From contig NZ_FODZ01000003.1 of assembly GCF_900110505.1 (NCBI RefSeq), positions 1 to 64,000 of the forward strand: a DNA stretch of 64,000 nt, given 5' to 3'. The stretch is from Luteibacter sp. UNC138MFCol5.1. Lineage in GTDB: Bacteria; Pseudomonadota; Gammaproteobacteria; Xanthomonadales; Rhodanobacteraceae. A program made the translations under genes and the position numbers. How positions within the stretch are numbered: the first letter of the stretch is position 1; each line of letters starts with the position of its first letter. Below the pieces are notes generated by a model that saw nothing but the letters and a program-made list of their open reading frames with translations, was not told the DNA's origin and searched no databases. Shown one piece after another: positions 27,097 to 36,234 of this stretch.

Positions 27097-27768
27097 ATGG
27101 ACTTCCTTGGCATACCTCGCAACAATCGCCGGATGCCTGCTTCCGCCGAACCACCGATCCTCCTCGAAGCCCGCGCGCTGTCGTTCTCGCGCCAGGACGA
27201 GCCGGTGTTCGGGCCGGTCGACTTCGCGCTGCGCGCGGGGGAGATCGCGCTCGTCGAGGGCGACAACGGCAGCGGCAAGACCACGCTGTTGCGCGTGCTG
27301 ACCGGGATGCTGCGCGCCGGCGAAGGCGAGGTGCTTCTGGACGGCCTGCGTTTCTCGCTCGACACGATGGCCGGTGCCGTCGTCTTTCTCGGCCATCACC
27401 TGGGCCTCAAGTTCGACCTGAGCGCGCGGGAGAATCTTCGCGTGAGCGCGGGCCTGTACGGCCTTCGCGCCGACGCAGACGCGGACGCCGCGCTGGCGGA
27501 CACGGGGCTCGCGGGGTTCGAGGACGAACCGGTACGCCGCCTTTCCGCGGGTCAGAAGAAGCGCGCCGCGCTCGCGCGCCTGCTGATCCTGCCGGCGCGC
27601 GTCTGGTTGCTCGACGAGCCCTACGCGAACCTCGACCGCGACGGCATCGCGCTGGTCAACCGCCTGCTCGACGACCACGCGAACCGCGGCGGCGCGGCGC
27701 TCGTCACCAGCCATGGCGCGGTGAGCTTCGCTGGCGGCGAACCGCGGCGCATCCGGTTGCACGCATGA
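27097..27768 (+). CDS. ccmA: Cytochrome c biogenesis ATPase CcmA
   Basis: ATP-binding subunit of the CcmABCD complex that releases haem-loaded CcmE. 223 residues from 27097; 27133 (MPASAEPP) is an alternative start. Walker A GDNGSGKTT, signature RRLSAGQKKRAALARL, Walker B VWLLDEP and the CcmA-specific YANLDRDG follow in order. First gene of an unbroken nine-gene ccm operon. Its stop overlaps ccmB. Confidence 0.93.
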   Translation: MDFLGIPRNNRRMPASAEPPILLEARALSFSRQDEPVFGPVDFALRAGEIALVEGDNGSGKTTLLRVLTGMLRAGEGEVLLDGLRFSLDTMAGAVVFLGHHLGLKFDLSARENLRVSAGLYGLRADADADAALADTGLAGFEDEPVRRLSAGQKKRAALARLLILPARVWLLDEPYANLDRDGIALVNRLLDDHANRGGAALVTSHGAVSFAGGEPRRIRLHA

Positions 27769-28451
27769 CGCCGGGCAGCACTCCCGCCGCCTGCGCCGCC
27801 CTGCTCCGGCGCGACCTCACCCTGGCCTGGCGGCGCCGCGGCGACATCGCTATGCCCGTGCTGTACGCGCTGATCGTCGCCACGCTGTTCCCGTTCGCCC
27901 TCGGACCCGAGCCGCAACTGCTCGCCCGCATCGCCGGCGGCGTCGTCTTCGTCACCGTGCTGCTGGCGGTGCTGCTGTCGCTCGACCAGCTCTTCCGCGC
28001 GGACATCGACGACGGCTCGATGGAGCAGCTGATGCTCGCGCCGCAACCGCTGGCGTTGCTCGTCGGCATGAAGATCCTCGCGCACTGGATCACCTCGGCG
28101 CTGCCCCTGATCGTCGTCGCACCGCTGCTCGCGGGGATGCTGAAACTGCCCGCCGCCGCCCTGCCCGCGCTGGTGATGGCCCTGGGCATCGCGACGCCGC
28201 TGCTCAGCCTGCTAGGCGCCGTGCTCGTCGCGCTGACGGCGGGATCGAGGCGCTCTGGTATGCTTCTGGCGCTCATGTTGCTGCCGTTGTGCGTGCCGGT
28301 CGTGATCTTCGCCGCCGGGGCCGTGGCCGCCGCGCAGGAAGGGCTGCCGTGGATCGCGCCGATCGCCTGGCTGGGCGCCGGACTGGTCATGGCGGTCGTC
28401 CTCGCGCCGCTCGCCTGCGCCGCCGCGCTTCGCATCGCCATGGACACCTGA
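27765..28451 (+). CDS. ccmB: Haem exporter membrane protein CcmB
   Basis: Six-helix permease partner of CcmA, 228 residues. Recognisable by LLRRDLTLAWRRRGD at the N-terminus and LDQLFRADIDDGSMEQLMLA, the family signature. The ATG overlaps the ccmA stop (ATGA). Lies 64 bases before ccmC. Confidence 0.93.
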   Translation: MTPGSTPAACAALLRRDLTLAWRRRGDIAMPVLYALIVATLFPFALGPEPQLLARIAGGVVFVTVLLAVLLSLDQLFRADIDDGSMEQLMLAPQPLALLVGMKILAHWITSALPLIVVAPLLAGMLKLPAAALPALVMALGIATPLLSLLGAVLVALTAGSRRSGMLLALMLLPLCVPVVIFAAGAVAAAQEGLPWIAPIAWLGAGLVMAVVLAPLACAAALRIAMDT

Positions 28452-28515
28452 CGCACGCAGCCGTGCGGCCCGTAGGGGGACGCCCGGCTTACCGCACGCA
28501 ACCCCACGAGGATCG

Positions 28516-29277
28516 ATGGCTAACTGGGTTCCGCTCTGGCTTCACCGCCTCGGCTCGCCGCCGGTGTTCTACCGTTTCGCCGGCGCCGTGCGCCCGTGGG
28601 CGCTCGGCCTCGCCCTCGTCCTCGGCGCGGTGGCCCTCTATGCGGGCCTCTTCGTGGCGCCCGCGGATTACCAGCAAGGGGACGCGTACCGCATCATCTT
28701 CATCCACGTGCCATCCGCCTGGATGAGCCTCTTCATCTACGGCGCGATGGCGGTGGCGGCCTTCGTCGGGCTGGTGTGGCGCATCAAGATCGCCGAGGTC
28801 GTGGCGATGGAATCCGCACCCGTCGGCGCCGCGTTCACCCTGATCACGCTCGTCACCGGCTCGCTTTGGGGCAAGCCTATGTGGGGCACCTGGTGGACGT
28901 GGGACGCGCGCCTGACCTCCGAACTCGTGCTGCTCTTCATCTACCTCGGCATCGTCGGCCTGTATCACTCGTTCGAGGATCGTCGCCAGGGTGCGCGCGC
29001 GGCATGCTTCCTCGTGCTGGTCGGGGCCGTGAACGTGCCGATCGTGCACTTCTCCGTGAACTGGTGGAACACCCTCCATCAGGGCTCCACCGTTCGCCTC
29101 GTCGGTCCGTCGCACATCGAGGCGAGCATGCTTTGGCCGCTGCTGACCATGATGGTCGCCACGAAGCTGTATTACATCGCCAGCCTGTTCGCCCGCGTCC
29201 GCGCCGACCTCATCGCCTCCGAAGGCGGCAAGGCGTGGGTGCGCGACCTGCTGGTCCGCGAGGGAGGCGCCGCATGA
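28516..29277 (+). CDS. ccmC: Haem-handling protein CcmC
   Basis: Inner-membrane protein that places haem on CcmE, 253 residues with six helices. The tryptophan-rich WWD motif is [15 protein letters not shown] at about 121-135, and the flanking histidines are in [10 protein letters not shown] and [12 protein letters not shown]. Overlaps ccmD by four bases. Confidence 0.95.
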   Translation: MANWVPLWLHRLGSPPVFYRFAGAVRPWALGLALVLGAVALYAGLFVAPADYQQGDAYRIIFIHVPSAWMSLFIYGAMAVAAFVGLVWRIKIAEVVAMESAPVGAAFTLITLVTGSLWGKPMWGTWWTWDARLTSELVLLFIYLGIVGLYHSFEDRRQGARAACFLVLVGAVNVPIVHFSVNWWNTLHQGSTVRLVGPSHIEASMLWPLLTMMVATKLYYIASLFARVRADLIASEGGKAWVRDLLVREGGAA

Positions 29278-29453
29278 ACCTCGCCATGGGCGCCTACGGC
29301 TTCTATGTGTGGAGCGCCGTCGCCGTCTTCCTCATCGTCCTCCTGATCGACACGCTGGCGCCACTCGCCAGGCGCCGCCGGAACCTGCGCGACCTGCGCG
29401 CACGGATCGCGCGCCAGGAAAACCGCCGCCGGCCCGGAACCTCGCAGAGCTAA
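29274..29453 (+). CDS. ccmD: Haem exporter subunit CcmD
   Basis: Small one-helix protein of 59 residues that stabilises the CcmC-CcmE adduct. The helix is [20 protein letters not shown], followed by a basic tail ([20 protein letters not shown]). Start overlaps ccmC (ATGA) and stop overlaps ccmE (TAATG). Confidence 0.88.
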   Translation: MNLAMGAYGFYVWSAVAVFLIVLLIDTLAPLARRRRNLRDLRARIARQENRRRPGTSQS

Positions 29454-29920
29454 TGAATCCAACGCGTAAGCGCCGCCTCGCCATCGTCATTTCCGTCGTC
29501 GTCGCCGCCGCGATCGCGGTGGGCCTCATCGTGTTCGCCCTGCAGCGGAACATGAGCTACCTGTTCACCCCGAGCCAGGTGCAGGAAGGCCAGGCCACGC
29601 AGTACCCGACCTTCCGCCTGGGCGGCATGGTCAAGGCCGGATCGATCCAGCGCGCGGCCGACACGCTGAAGGTGAGCTTCATCGTGGTCGACGACGCCGG
29701 CGCGATGCCGGTGGAATACACCGGCATCCTCCCCGACCTGTTCCGCGACAACCAGTCGGTGATCGCCACGGGCCGCATGGACAGCGGGCGTTTCATCGCC
29801 AGCGAAGTGCTGGCCAAGCACGACGAGAACTACATGCCGAAGGAACTCAAGGACGCCATGGCCAAGGCCCACGAGAATCGTCGGATCGACGACAAGGCCA
29901 CCCAGGACGCCACCCCATGA
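29453..29920 (+). CDS. ccmE: Haem chaperone CcmE
   Basis: Periplasmic membrane-anchored haem carrier, 155 residues. N-terminal anchor ([20 protein letters not shown]), OB-fold domain, and the covalent haem site His123 with Tyr127 in AKHDENYMP. The true start is the ATG at 29453 overlapping the ccmD stop, not the longer frame from 29309. Confidence 0.95.
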   Translation: MNPTRKRRLAIVISVVVAAAIAVGLIVFALQRNMSYLFTPSQVQEGQATQYPTFRLGGMVKAGSIQRAADTLKVSFIVVDDAGAMPVEYTGILPDLFRDNQSVIATGRMDSGRFIASEVLAKHDENYMPKELKDAMAKAHENRRIDDKATQDATP

Positions 29921-31887
29921 TCCCCGAACTCGGCCAGTTCGCCCTCGTTCTCGCGCTGCTCCTGGCCATCGCACAGGGCCTCCTCCCCATCGTGGGGGCG
30001 TGGCGCGGGAGCGCGGCGCTCATGGCCGTGGCGCGGCCCGCCGCCGCCGGTCAGGGCGTCTTCGTGTTCGCGGCGATGGCCATCCTGATCTATGCGTTCG
30101 CGACGTTCGATTTTTCCGTGGCCTACGTCGCCGACAACTCGAACCTCGCGCTGCCCTGGTACTACCGCGTCACCGCGGTGTGGGGCGCGCACGAAGGCTC
30201 GATGCTGCTGTGGGTCACCATCCTCAACGTGTGGTCGGTGGCGCTCGCCGCGCTGAGCCGGCACCTGCCGCAGCCGTTCGTCGCGCGCGTGCTCGGCGTC
30301 CTCGGCCTGATCGGCGTCGGCTTCCTCGCGTTCATCCTGTTCACGTCGAACCCGTTCGTGCGCGAACTGCCGATGCCGGCGGACGGCGGCGACCTCAACC
30401 CGGTGCTGCAGGACCCGGGCATGACGTTCCACCCGCCCGTGCTCTACATGGGCTATGTCGGCTTCTCGGTCGCCTTCGCGTTCTCGATCGCCGCGCTACT
30501 CGGTGGCGAGATGGAGCAGGCCTGGGTGCGCTGGGCGCGCCCGTGGACCAACGTCGCCTGGGCGTTCCTCACCATGGGCATCGTGGCGGGCAGCTGGTGG
30601 GCCTACGCGGAGCTCGGGTGGGGCGGCTGGTGGTTCTGGGATCCCGTCGAGAACGCGTCGTTCATGCCATGGCTGGTCGGCGTCGCGCTGATCCACGCGC
30701 AGGCCGTGACGGAAAAGCGCGGCTCGCTGCCGGCGTGGACGGTGCTGCTGTCCCTGTTCGCCTTCTCGCTGTCGCTGCTCGGCACGTTCCTCGTCCGCTC
30801 GGGCGTGCTGACCTCGGTGCACGCCTTCGCGTCGGATCCGCGCCGCGGGCTCTACATCCTCGGCTTCCTCGTCGTGGTGATCGGCGGCTCGCTGCTGCTC
30901 TACGCGATCCGCGCGCCGAAGGTCGCGACCGGTAAGCCATTCGCGCCCCTGTCGCGCGAGACCGGGATCATGGTCGCCAACCTGCTGTTCACGACAGCCG
31001 CCGCCATGGTGCTGCTCGGCACGCTGTTCCCCCTGATCGGCGACGCGCTGAACCTCGGTCGCGTTTCCGTCGGCCCGCCGTACTTCGGCTTCCTGTTCGT
31101 GCTGCTCATGGCGCCGGCGGTGCTCCTGCTGCCGTTCGGGCCCTACCTGCGCTGGGGCCGCGCGGAGGGCCACCAGCTCACGGCGATGGCCCTGCGCGCC
31201 GGCGTGGCCGCGGTGGTCTGCGCCGTCGTCGCGGCGTTCTTCGCCCAGGGCCAGCTGCGCGCCATCGCGGGCGTCGGCGGCGCGGTATGGGTCGCCGCCG
31301 GCACGCTCGCCTACGTGATCAAGCGCTGGCGCGAGATGCCGCGCGGGCGGCGCTATCCCGCGGAGATGGCCGGCATGCTGGTCGCGCACGCGGGCGTGGC
31401 GATCTTCCTCATCGGCGTGATGCTCTCCGAATCCCTCAGCGTCGAACGCGACGTCCGGCTGGCGCCGGGTACGAGCGCGTCGATCGGCGGCTACGATTTC
31501 CGCTTCGACGGTGTCGAGGAAACCGAAGGCCCGAACTGGCGCGCCGACGAAGGCATCGTGACGATCCTGCACGAAGGCAAGTCGGTCGGCACGATGCATC
31601 CGCAGAAGCGCACCTACTCGCGTGGGCAGGTGCAGACCGAATCGGCGATCGACGCGGGCCTGTTCCGCGACATCTACGTCGCGCTCGGCGAGCCGATGGA
31701 CCCGAACGACGTCCAGGGCGCCTGGGCTCTGCGCCTGTATCACAAGCCCTTCGTGCGCTGGATCTGGCTCGGCGGACTGTTCATGATGGCGGGCGGCTTC
31801 TTCGCCGCGGCCGAACGGCGTTTCCGCGCGAAGAAGACGGCGGCGGCCGACGTGCCGGCCGCCGCGCCGAAGGAGTCGCTGGCATGA
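29917..31887 (+). CDS. ccmF: Cytochrome c haem lyase subunit CcmF
   Basis: Large multi-helix protein of 656 residues that, with CcmH and CcmI, attaches haem to apocytochromes. The WWD domain is [20 protein letters not shown]. Conserved [13 protein letters not shown] and [18 protein letters not shown] flank it. A C-terminal periplasmic loop and final helix are intact. Overlaps ccmE upstream and ccmG downstream. Confidence 0.96.
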   Translation: MIPELGQFALVLALLLAIAQGLLPIVGAWRGSAALMAVARPAAAGQGVFVFAAMAILIYAFATFDFSVAYVADNSNLALPWYYRVTAVWGAHEGSMLLWVTILNVWSVALAALSRHLPQPFVARVLGVLGLIGVGFLAFILFTSNPFVRELPMPADGGDLNPVLQDPGMTFHPPVLYMGYVGFSVAFAFSIAALLGGEMEQAWVRWARPWTNVAWAFLTMGIVAGSWWAYAELGWGGWWFWDPVENASFMPWLVGVALIHAQAVTEKRGSLPAWTVLLSLFAFSLSLLGTFLVRSGVLTSVHAFASDPRRGLYILGFLVVVIGGSLLLYAIRAPKVATGKPFAPLSRETGIMVANLLFTTAAAMVLLGTLFPLIGDALNLGRVSVGPPYFGFLFVLLMAPAVLLLPFGPYLRWGRAEGHQLTAMALRAGVAAVVCAVVAAFFAQGQLRAIAGVGGAVWVAAGTLAYVIKRWREMPRGRRYPAEMAGMLVAHAGVAIFLIGVMLSESLSVERDVRLAPGTSASIGGYDFRFDGVEETEGPNWRADEGIVTILHEGKSVGTMHPQKRTYSRGQVQTESAIDAGLFRDIYVALGEPMDPNDVQGAWALRLYHKPFVRWIWLGGLFMMAGGFFAAAERRFRAKKTAAADVPAAAPKESLA

Positions 31888-32426
31888 GCCGCCTGCTGCC
31901 TCTCGTCGCGTTCCTGCTGCTCGCTGGACTCTTCGGCTTCGGCATCTGGTGGAACACCGGTCACGATCCGCACGACATCGCCTCACCCCTGATCGACAAG
32001 CCGGCACCGGCCTTCGCCCTGCCCGTGCTCGGCGAGCCGTCGCGCACGGTGGACAAGACCTCGCTGCTCGGCAAGCCGTACCTGCTCAACGTCTTCGCCA
32101 GCTGGTGCGTCGAGTGCGTGCACGAACACCCGATCCTGATGACCGGCGTGAAGCGGCTGGGCATCCCGCTCGTCGGCTTCAATTACAAGGACGAGCCGCA
32201 GGCCGCGACCGCCTGGCTCGCCGAACACGGCAATCCGTTCGACGTCGTCGTGGCCGATCGCGACGGACGCGCCGGCATCGACTTCGGCGTCTACGCGGCG
32301 CCCGAAACGTTCCTCATCGATGCGAAGGGCGTCATCCGCTACAAGCGCATCGGCCCGATCACGCCCGACGTGCTCGAGAACGAGATCCGGCCCGCCATCG
32401 CCGCGCTGGCAAAGGAAACGCCGTGA
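31884..32426 (+). CDS. ccmG: Thiol:disulfide interchange protein CcmG/DsbE
   Basis: Membrane-tethered thioredoxin that reduces apocytochrome cysteines, 180 residues. N-terminal helix, then active site W-C75-V-E-C78 in NVFASWCVECVHEHP and the cis-Pro loop YAAPETFLID. Acidic residues near the active site are typical of the family. Coupled to ccmF (ATGA) and ccmH (TGATG). Confidence 0.94.
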   Translation: MSRLLPLVAFLLLAGLFGFGIWWNTGHDPHDIASPLIDKPAPAFALPVLGEPSRTVDKTSLLGKPYLLNVFASWCVECVHEHPILMTGVKRLGIPLVGFNYKDEPQAATAWLAEHGNPFDVVVADRDGRAGIDFGVYAAPETFLIDAKGVIRYKRIGPITPDVLENEIRPAIAALAKETP

Positions 32427-32863
32427 TGCGCCGCGTCCTTCTGGTGCTCGCGCTGTGCATGCTGTCGGCCGCCGTGTCCGCGCAGGCGATCCAGCCGATG
32501 CCGTTCCGCGATCGCGCCGAGGAAGTCCGCTTCCAGAAGCTCAGCGCGGAACTGCGCTGCCCGATGTGCCAGAACGAGACGCTCGCCGACTCCAACGCGC
32601 CGATCGCGCACGACCTGCGCAGACAGGTGTTCGAGATGATGCAGGCGGGCCGGAGCGACGACGAGATCAAGGCGTTCCTGGTCGAGCGTTATTCGCAGTT
32701 CGTGCTGTACAAGCCGCCCGTCGAACCGTCGACGTGGCTGCTCTGGTTCGGCCCGCTGCTACTGCTCGCCGTCGGCGGCATCGTCGTCGCCGTGCAGGTT
32801 CGCCGCCGAGCGCGCCTGGCGCCCGCCGCTCCGCCGGCCAACGACAACGGGGACGACTGGTGA
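32426..32863 (+). CDS. ccmH: Cytochrome c maturation protein CcmH
   Basis: Thiol-oxidoreductase subunit of the haem lyase, 145 residues. Signal peptide (VLLVLALCMLSAAVSAQA), the LRCPMCQN motif with Cys45 and Cys48, and one C-terminal membrane helix (WLLWFGPLLLLAVGGIVVAV). It is the short form without the TPR part, which is encoded separately as ccmI. Confidence 0.94.
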   Translation: MRRVLLVLALCMLSAAVSAQAIQPMPFRDRAEEVRFQKLSAELRCPMCQNETLADSNAPIAHDLRRQVFEMMQAGRSDDEIKAFLVERYSQFVLYKPPVEPSTWLLWFGPLLLLAVGGIVVAVQVRRRARLAPAAPPANDNGDDW

Positions 32864-33534
32864 CCCTCGCGTTCTATCTCACCGCCGCGGCCATGCTGGT
32901 CGTCGCGCTGGCCCTCCTCCTCGTTCCGCTGGTCCGCCAGGGCCGCCGGGACGGTCGGTCGCGCGGTGTTTTCGCAATCGTGGTCGCCATCGCGATCCTT
33001 CTGCCGACCGCCAGCGCCGCCCTGTACATGCTCGTCGGCACCCCCGTCACGCTCGCGGGTGTCGAGCCGCCGAAGGAAGTCACGCTCGACGACGCCATCG
33101 GCGAACTCGTGCGGCGCCTCGAGGAGCGGCCCGAGGACGCGCAGGGCTGGATGCTGCTCGGACAGGCCTACGGGATGGCCAAACAGCCCGCCGCCGCCCG
33201 TGACGCCTACGGCAAGGTCATCTCCATCGACGAGCGGAACGTGCCCGCCATGGTCGGCTGGGCGGAAGCCGATTCCCTCGCGCGCGACGACCATCGGATC
33301 GACGGGCGCGCCTTCGAGCTGCTGCAGCGCGCCGCCAACGCCGCGCCGGACAACCAGCGCGCGCTCTGGCTGCTCGGCATCGCGCAGTTCCAGAAGGAAC
33401 GCTACGCGGACGCCGTCGCGACCTGGCGCCAGCTGCAGCCGTTGCTCGACCCGGATTCCAACGTGGCGCACGCCGTCGCCCGGCAGATCGCCGTTGCCCG
33501 AAGCAGGATCTCACCGGCGAATCGTCCCGAATGA
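32860..33534 (+). CDS. ccmI: Cytochrome c maturation protein CcmI
   Basis: Apocytochrome chaperone of 224 residues. Two N-terminal helices are followed by tetratricopeptide repeats (EDAQGWMLLGQAYGMAKQPA; DNQRALWLLGIAQFQKERYA). It starts with GTG at 32860 overlapping the ccmH stop (GTGA). It is the last gene of the ccm operon; the next gene is on the other strand. Confidence 0.88.
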   Translation: MTLAFYLTAAAMLVVALALLLVPLVRQGRRDGRSRGVFAIVVAIAILLPTASAALYMLVGTPVTLAGVEPPKEVTLDDAIGELVRRLEERPEDAQGWMLLGQAYGMAKQPAAARDAYGKVISIDERNVPAMVGWAEADSLARDDHRIDGRAFELLQRAANAAPDNQRALWLLGIAQFQKERYADAVATWRQLQPLLDPDSNVAHAVARQIAVARSRISPANRPE

Positions 33535-33601
33535 TTCGCGCCTGACCTCGATGTGTCGAGATCGGAAACAGCTCTTCCCTTTGTCCGGAAGATAGGTGCG
33601 G

Positions 33602-33994
33602 TCAGAGATAAGTGCATTGAAAAACGGACACGCTCGACCAGGTTTGCTCGCTTGAACCGGATGTCTCGATGTACAAGACCTGAGCTTCGAATACGCCGGT
33701 AGGATGAAGTGTCCCCAGCGAAGACGCCGGTAACTGGAACTTCACCTCGTCGAGGTCTTCGAAAGTGAGAGTCCGCCGATACACCTCGACGGGGGCGCCG
33801 CCCACATGCCTGATCCAAAGGTAGAGCGTATCTCGTACCTTCAGCCCGTGGTCATCGCCAAGTTCGATGCTGAAATCGAAATCGGGGTATTCGGTGTCGA
33901 TGATCCCGAAATGCGGTTCGGTCTCGCTTATGCGCGCCTGGTCGATCCATGCATACGTCGAGCTAAGTGCCTTAGCGCTTCCTTTACCGTTCAT
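33602..33994 (-). CDS. Hypothetical protein, atypical composition
   Basis: A 130-residue soluble protein of no family I recognise. It has no signal peptide or membrane segment. The sequence alternates strands (DTLYLWIRHVGGAPVEVYRR; HPTGVFEAQVLYIETSG), suggesting a beta-sandwich. Its GC content is well below that of the ccm and metX genes on either side and it is the only minus-strand gene there, so it may be a recent acquisition. The 200-base gap upstream holds its promoter region and that of the acyltransferase. Confidence 0.55.
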   Translation of the reverse strand: MNGKGSAKALSSTYAWIDQARISETEPHFGIIDTEYPDFDFSIELGDDHGLKVRDTLYLWIRHVGGAPVEVYRRTLTFEDLDEVKFQLPASSLGTLHPTGVFEAQVLYIETSGSSEQTWSSVSVFQCTYL

Positions 33995-34195
33995 ATCCTG
34001 CCTCCTTGGCTGATGGTGATGCCAGTCTGCTCATCGCCCATCCACCGGTCAATGACCAACGTCACGCGTAAACGGCCCCTCCAGCGAAGATGCCGCCGAG
34101 CCGACGATTTTCATCGCACCATCGCGAACGCCCACCGCTCTCTCGCCGCCGCGGACCGAAAGAAGTAGCCTAAGAAGTCATGCAGTGAGGTAGTC

Positions 34196-35299
34196 ATGGG
34201 CGACGCGAGGCGGTATCACACGTTGGGTTCACCCTTCCATTTGAAGCGCGGCGGGGTGCTTCACGGCGCGCGGGTGGCATACGAGACCTGGGGCACGCTT
34301 TCGCCGACGCGCGACAACGCTATCCTGATCCTTACCGGGCTGTCGCCCAGCGCGCACGCGGCCTCGAACGCCGAGGACCCGACACCGGGCTGGTGGGAGG
34401 CGATGATCGGGCCGGGTCGCGCGTTCGACACCGACCGCTTCTTCGTGATCTGCGTCAACTCGCTCGGCAGCGACAAGGGTTCCACCTGCCCCGCCTCCAT
34501 CGATCCTGCGACCGGCGCGCCGTATCGCCTGACGTTTCCCGAGCTCTCGCTCGAGGATGTCGCGAACGCGGCGTGGGAAGCGGTCACCGGCCTCGGAATC
34601 GTGCAGCTCGCCTGCCTCGTCGGCTGCTCGATGGGGGGCATGGGCGCGCTCGCGTACATGCTGCTGCACCCGGGCGCCGCGCGCACGCACATCAGCGTCG
34701 ACACCGCACCGCAGGCGCAACCGTTCGCGATCGCGATCCGCTCGCTGCAACGCGAGGCGATCCGCCTCGACCCGCACTGGAACAAAGGCCAGTACGCGGG
34801 CGACGAATGGCCGGAACACGGCATGGGCATCGCTCGCAAACTGGGCGTCATCACCTATCGCTCGGCGATGGAGTGGAAGGGCCGATTCGCGCGCATTCGC
34901 CTCGATCCCGACGATCGCGACGAGACCTCGCCGTTCGGTTTCGAATTTCAGGTGGAGTCGTACCTCGAAGCTCACGCCAAGCGCTTCAACCGCCAGTTCG
35001 ATCCGAACAGCTACCTGTACCTGTCGCGTGCGAGCGACTGGTTCGACGTGGCGGAGTACGGCGACGGCGACGTCATGCGCGGCCTGGCCCGTATCCAGGT
35101 GGAGCGCGCGCTGGTCATCGGCGTGAGCACGGACATCCTGTTCCCGCTGGAACAGCAGGAAACGATCGCCAAGGGACTGGAAGCGGCCGGCGCGCACGTC
35201 GATTTCGTGGCCCTGGATTCGCCGCAGGGCCACGACGCCTTCCTCGTCGACATCGACAACTACAGCCGGGCCATTGGCGGGTTCCTGGCCTCGATCTGA
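34196..35299 (+). CDS. MetX-family serine/homoserine O-acyltransferase
   Basis: Alpha/beta-hydrolase acyltransferase, 367 residues. Catalytic triad candidates are Ser145 (VGCSMGGMG), Asp in STDILFPLEQQ and His in PQGHDAFL. In Xanthomonadales several members of this family have been assigned as serine O-succinyltransferases in cysteine synthesis rather than homoserine enzymes. The segment LSPSAH at 49-54, where substrate choice is set, differs from the common homoserine acetyltransferase pattern, which favours serine. That is inference. A cysteine dioxygenase gene follows 63 bases later, consistent with sulfur amino acid metabolism. Confidence 0.82.
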   Translation: MGDARRYHTLGSPFHLKRGGVLHGARVAYETWGTLSPTRDNAILILTGLSPSAHAASNAEDPTPGWWEAMIGPGRAFDTDRFFVICVNSLGSDKGSTCPASIDPATGAPYRLTFPELSLEDVANAAWEAVTGLGIVQLACLVGCSMGGMGALAYMLLHPGAARTHISVDTAPQAQPFAIAIRSLQREAIRLDPHWNKGQYAGDEWPEHGMGIARKLGVITYRSAMEWKGRFARIRLDPDDRDETSPFGFEFQVESYLEAHAKRFNRQFDPNSYLYLSRASDWFDVAEYGDGDVMRGLARIQVERALVIGVSTDILFPLEQQETIAKGLEAAGAHVDFVALDSPQGHDAFLVDIDNYSRAIGGFLASI

Positions 35300-35362
35300 C
35301 CCACGGTTTGGTATGATCGGGGGCGAAACGGGCCCCCACGTCTTCCCCACGAGGTTCCACCC

Positions 35363-35941
35363 ATGATCACCGTCGACTTCCCGGGCAGCCGCAAGCTCAT
35401 CGACGCCATCGACACCGCCGTGGCTCAGCCGAGCACCCCGGCCCTGACGGATTCCCTGCGCAACGCGCTATGCCGCCTGATCCGCTCCCAGGAGGTCATC
35501 CTGCCCTCTTGCGTCATGGAGACCGCCGGCGACCACTACGCCCGCCGTGAGCTCTATCGCAGCGACGAGCACGGCTACAGCGTCGTCGCCATGACCTGGG
35601 GCCCCGGCCAGGGCACCCTGATCCACGACCATTCGGGCATGTGGTGCGTCGAAGGGGTCTGGAACGGCGCGCTTGAGATCGTCCAGTACGAGCTGCTCGG
35701 CCACGACGCGGAGCGCTACCACTTCCGGCCGGTCGGCTCGATCCAGGCGGGCCCCGGCTCCGCCGGCAGCCTGATTCCGCCCCACGAGTACCACACCATC
35801 CGCAACCCGAGCGACGACGCCGTGGCCGTCAGCCTGCACATCTACTCGGGCCGGATGACCCAGTGCGCCGTGTTCAACCCCGAGGGCGACGACTGGTACC
35901 ACCGCACCGAGCGCAAGCTGGGCCTCGACCAGGTCCACTGA
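35363..35941 (+). CDS. Cysteine dioxygenase family protein
   Basis: Cupin iron enzyme predicted to oxidise cysteine to cysteine sulfinate, 192 residues. Iron ligands His88 and His90 (LIHDHSGMWCVEGVWNG) and a third histidine in PPHEYHTIRN are present, with Cys95 near the metal. Bacterial relatives may also act on 3-mercaptopropionate. It follows the MetX-family gene closely and ends 23 bases before tRNA-Leu. Confidence 0.85.
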   Translation: MITVDFPGSRKLIDAIDTAVAQPSTPALTDSLRNALCRLIRSQEVILPSCVMETAGDHYARRELYRSDEHGYSVVAMTWGPGQGTLIHDHSGMWCVEGVWNGALEIVQYELLGHDAERYHFRPVGSIQAGPGSAGSLIPPHEYHTIRNPSDDAVAVSLHIYSGRMTQCAVFNPEGDDWYHRTERKLGLDQVH

Positions 35942-35964
35942 TTGACGCATAATCGCGGGCCCCA

Positions 35965-36051
35965 GCCGAAATGGCGGAACCGGTAGACGCGGCGGACTCA
36001 AAATCCGTTTGTAGAGATACAGTGTGGGTTCGAGTCCCACTTTCGGCACCA
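35965..36051 (+). tRNA. tRNA-Leu (anticodon CAA)
   Basis: 87 bases including the encoded CCA. Acceptor GCCGAAA pairs with TTTCGGC. The anticodon loop CTCAAAA gives CAA. There is a long class-II variable arm (GTTTGTAGAGATACAGT), and the T-loop is GGGTTCGAGTCCC. Its 3' end is the integration site of the 20-kb element that follows. The host copy remains intact, so function is preserved after integration. Confidence 0.95.
36033..36051 (+). other. attL (tRNA-Leu 3' end)
   Basis: AGTCCCACTTTCG followed by GCACCA. The first 13 bases recur exactly at 56031-56043; after them the right copy lacks one G before CACCA. The core overlaps the T-arm and acceptor of tRNA-Leu, a usual target of P4-type integrases. 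Confidence 0.8.
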
Positions 36052-36095
36052 AAGATTGATCTAAGGGCATCGACGATTCTCCGAAGCCCTCGAAG

Positions 36096-36122
36096 AACCC
36101 GCCTCAGCAGCGGGTTTTTTTG
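36096..36122 (+). terminator. Rho-independent terminator
   Basis: Stem AACCCGC/GCGGGTT with loop CTCAGCA and seven further T. It now terminates the tRNA-Leu transcript. The chromosome's original tRNA terminator is probably the one at 56097-56116, displaced by integration. Confidence 0.78.
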
Positions 36123-36174
36123 TGCCCGTCTTTCCTGAGGCAGCCTCTCACGTCCACCCGCAGCCCCTATTGCA

Positions 36175-36197
36175 TGTGAGTAACTTTGTGCGTAAGG
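36175..36197 (+). promoter_or_regulatory. Left arm-type integrase/excisionase site
   Basis: TGTGAGTAACTTTGTGCGTA continuing to 36197. It matches the sequence at 55965-55989 in most positions (TGTGAGTAA-TTTTG-GAGTAAG) and includes the direct subrepeats GAGTAA and GCGTAA. Placed 38 bases upstream of the integrase start and near attL, it is a good candidate for an arm-binding site of the recombinase or AlpA. Confidence 0.6.
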
Positions 36198-36234
36198 TAT
36201 ACCCGTACTCACCGCGAGCCCTCGGGTTACTCAA

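Noticed and set aside
35965-36051. tRNA-Leu as the amber suppressor
   Set aside because: The anticodon loop CTCAAAA gives CAA, which reads UUG. A suppressor needs CUA, and the implied amino acid is Gln, not Leu.
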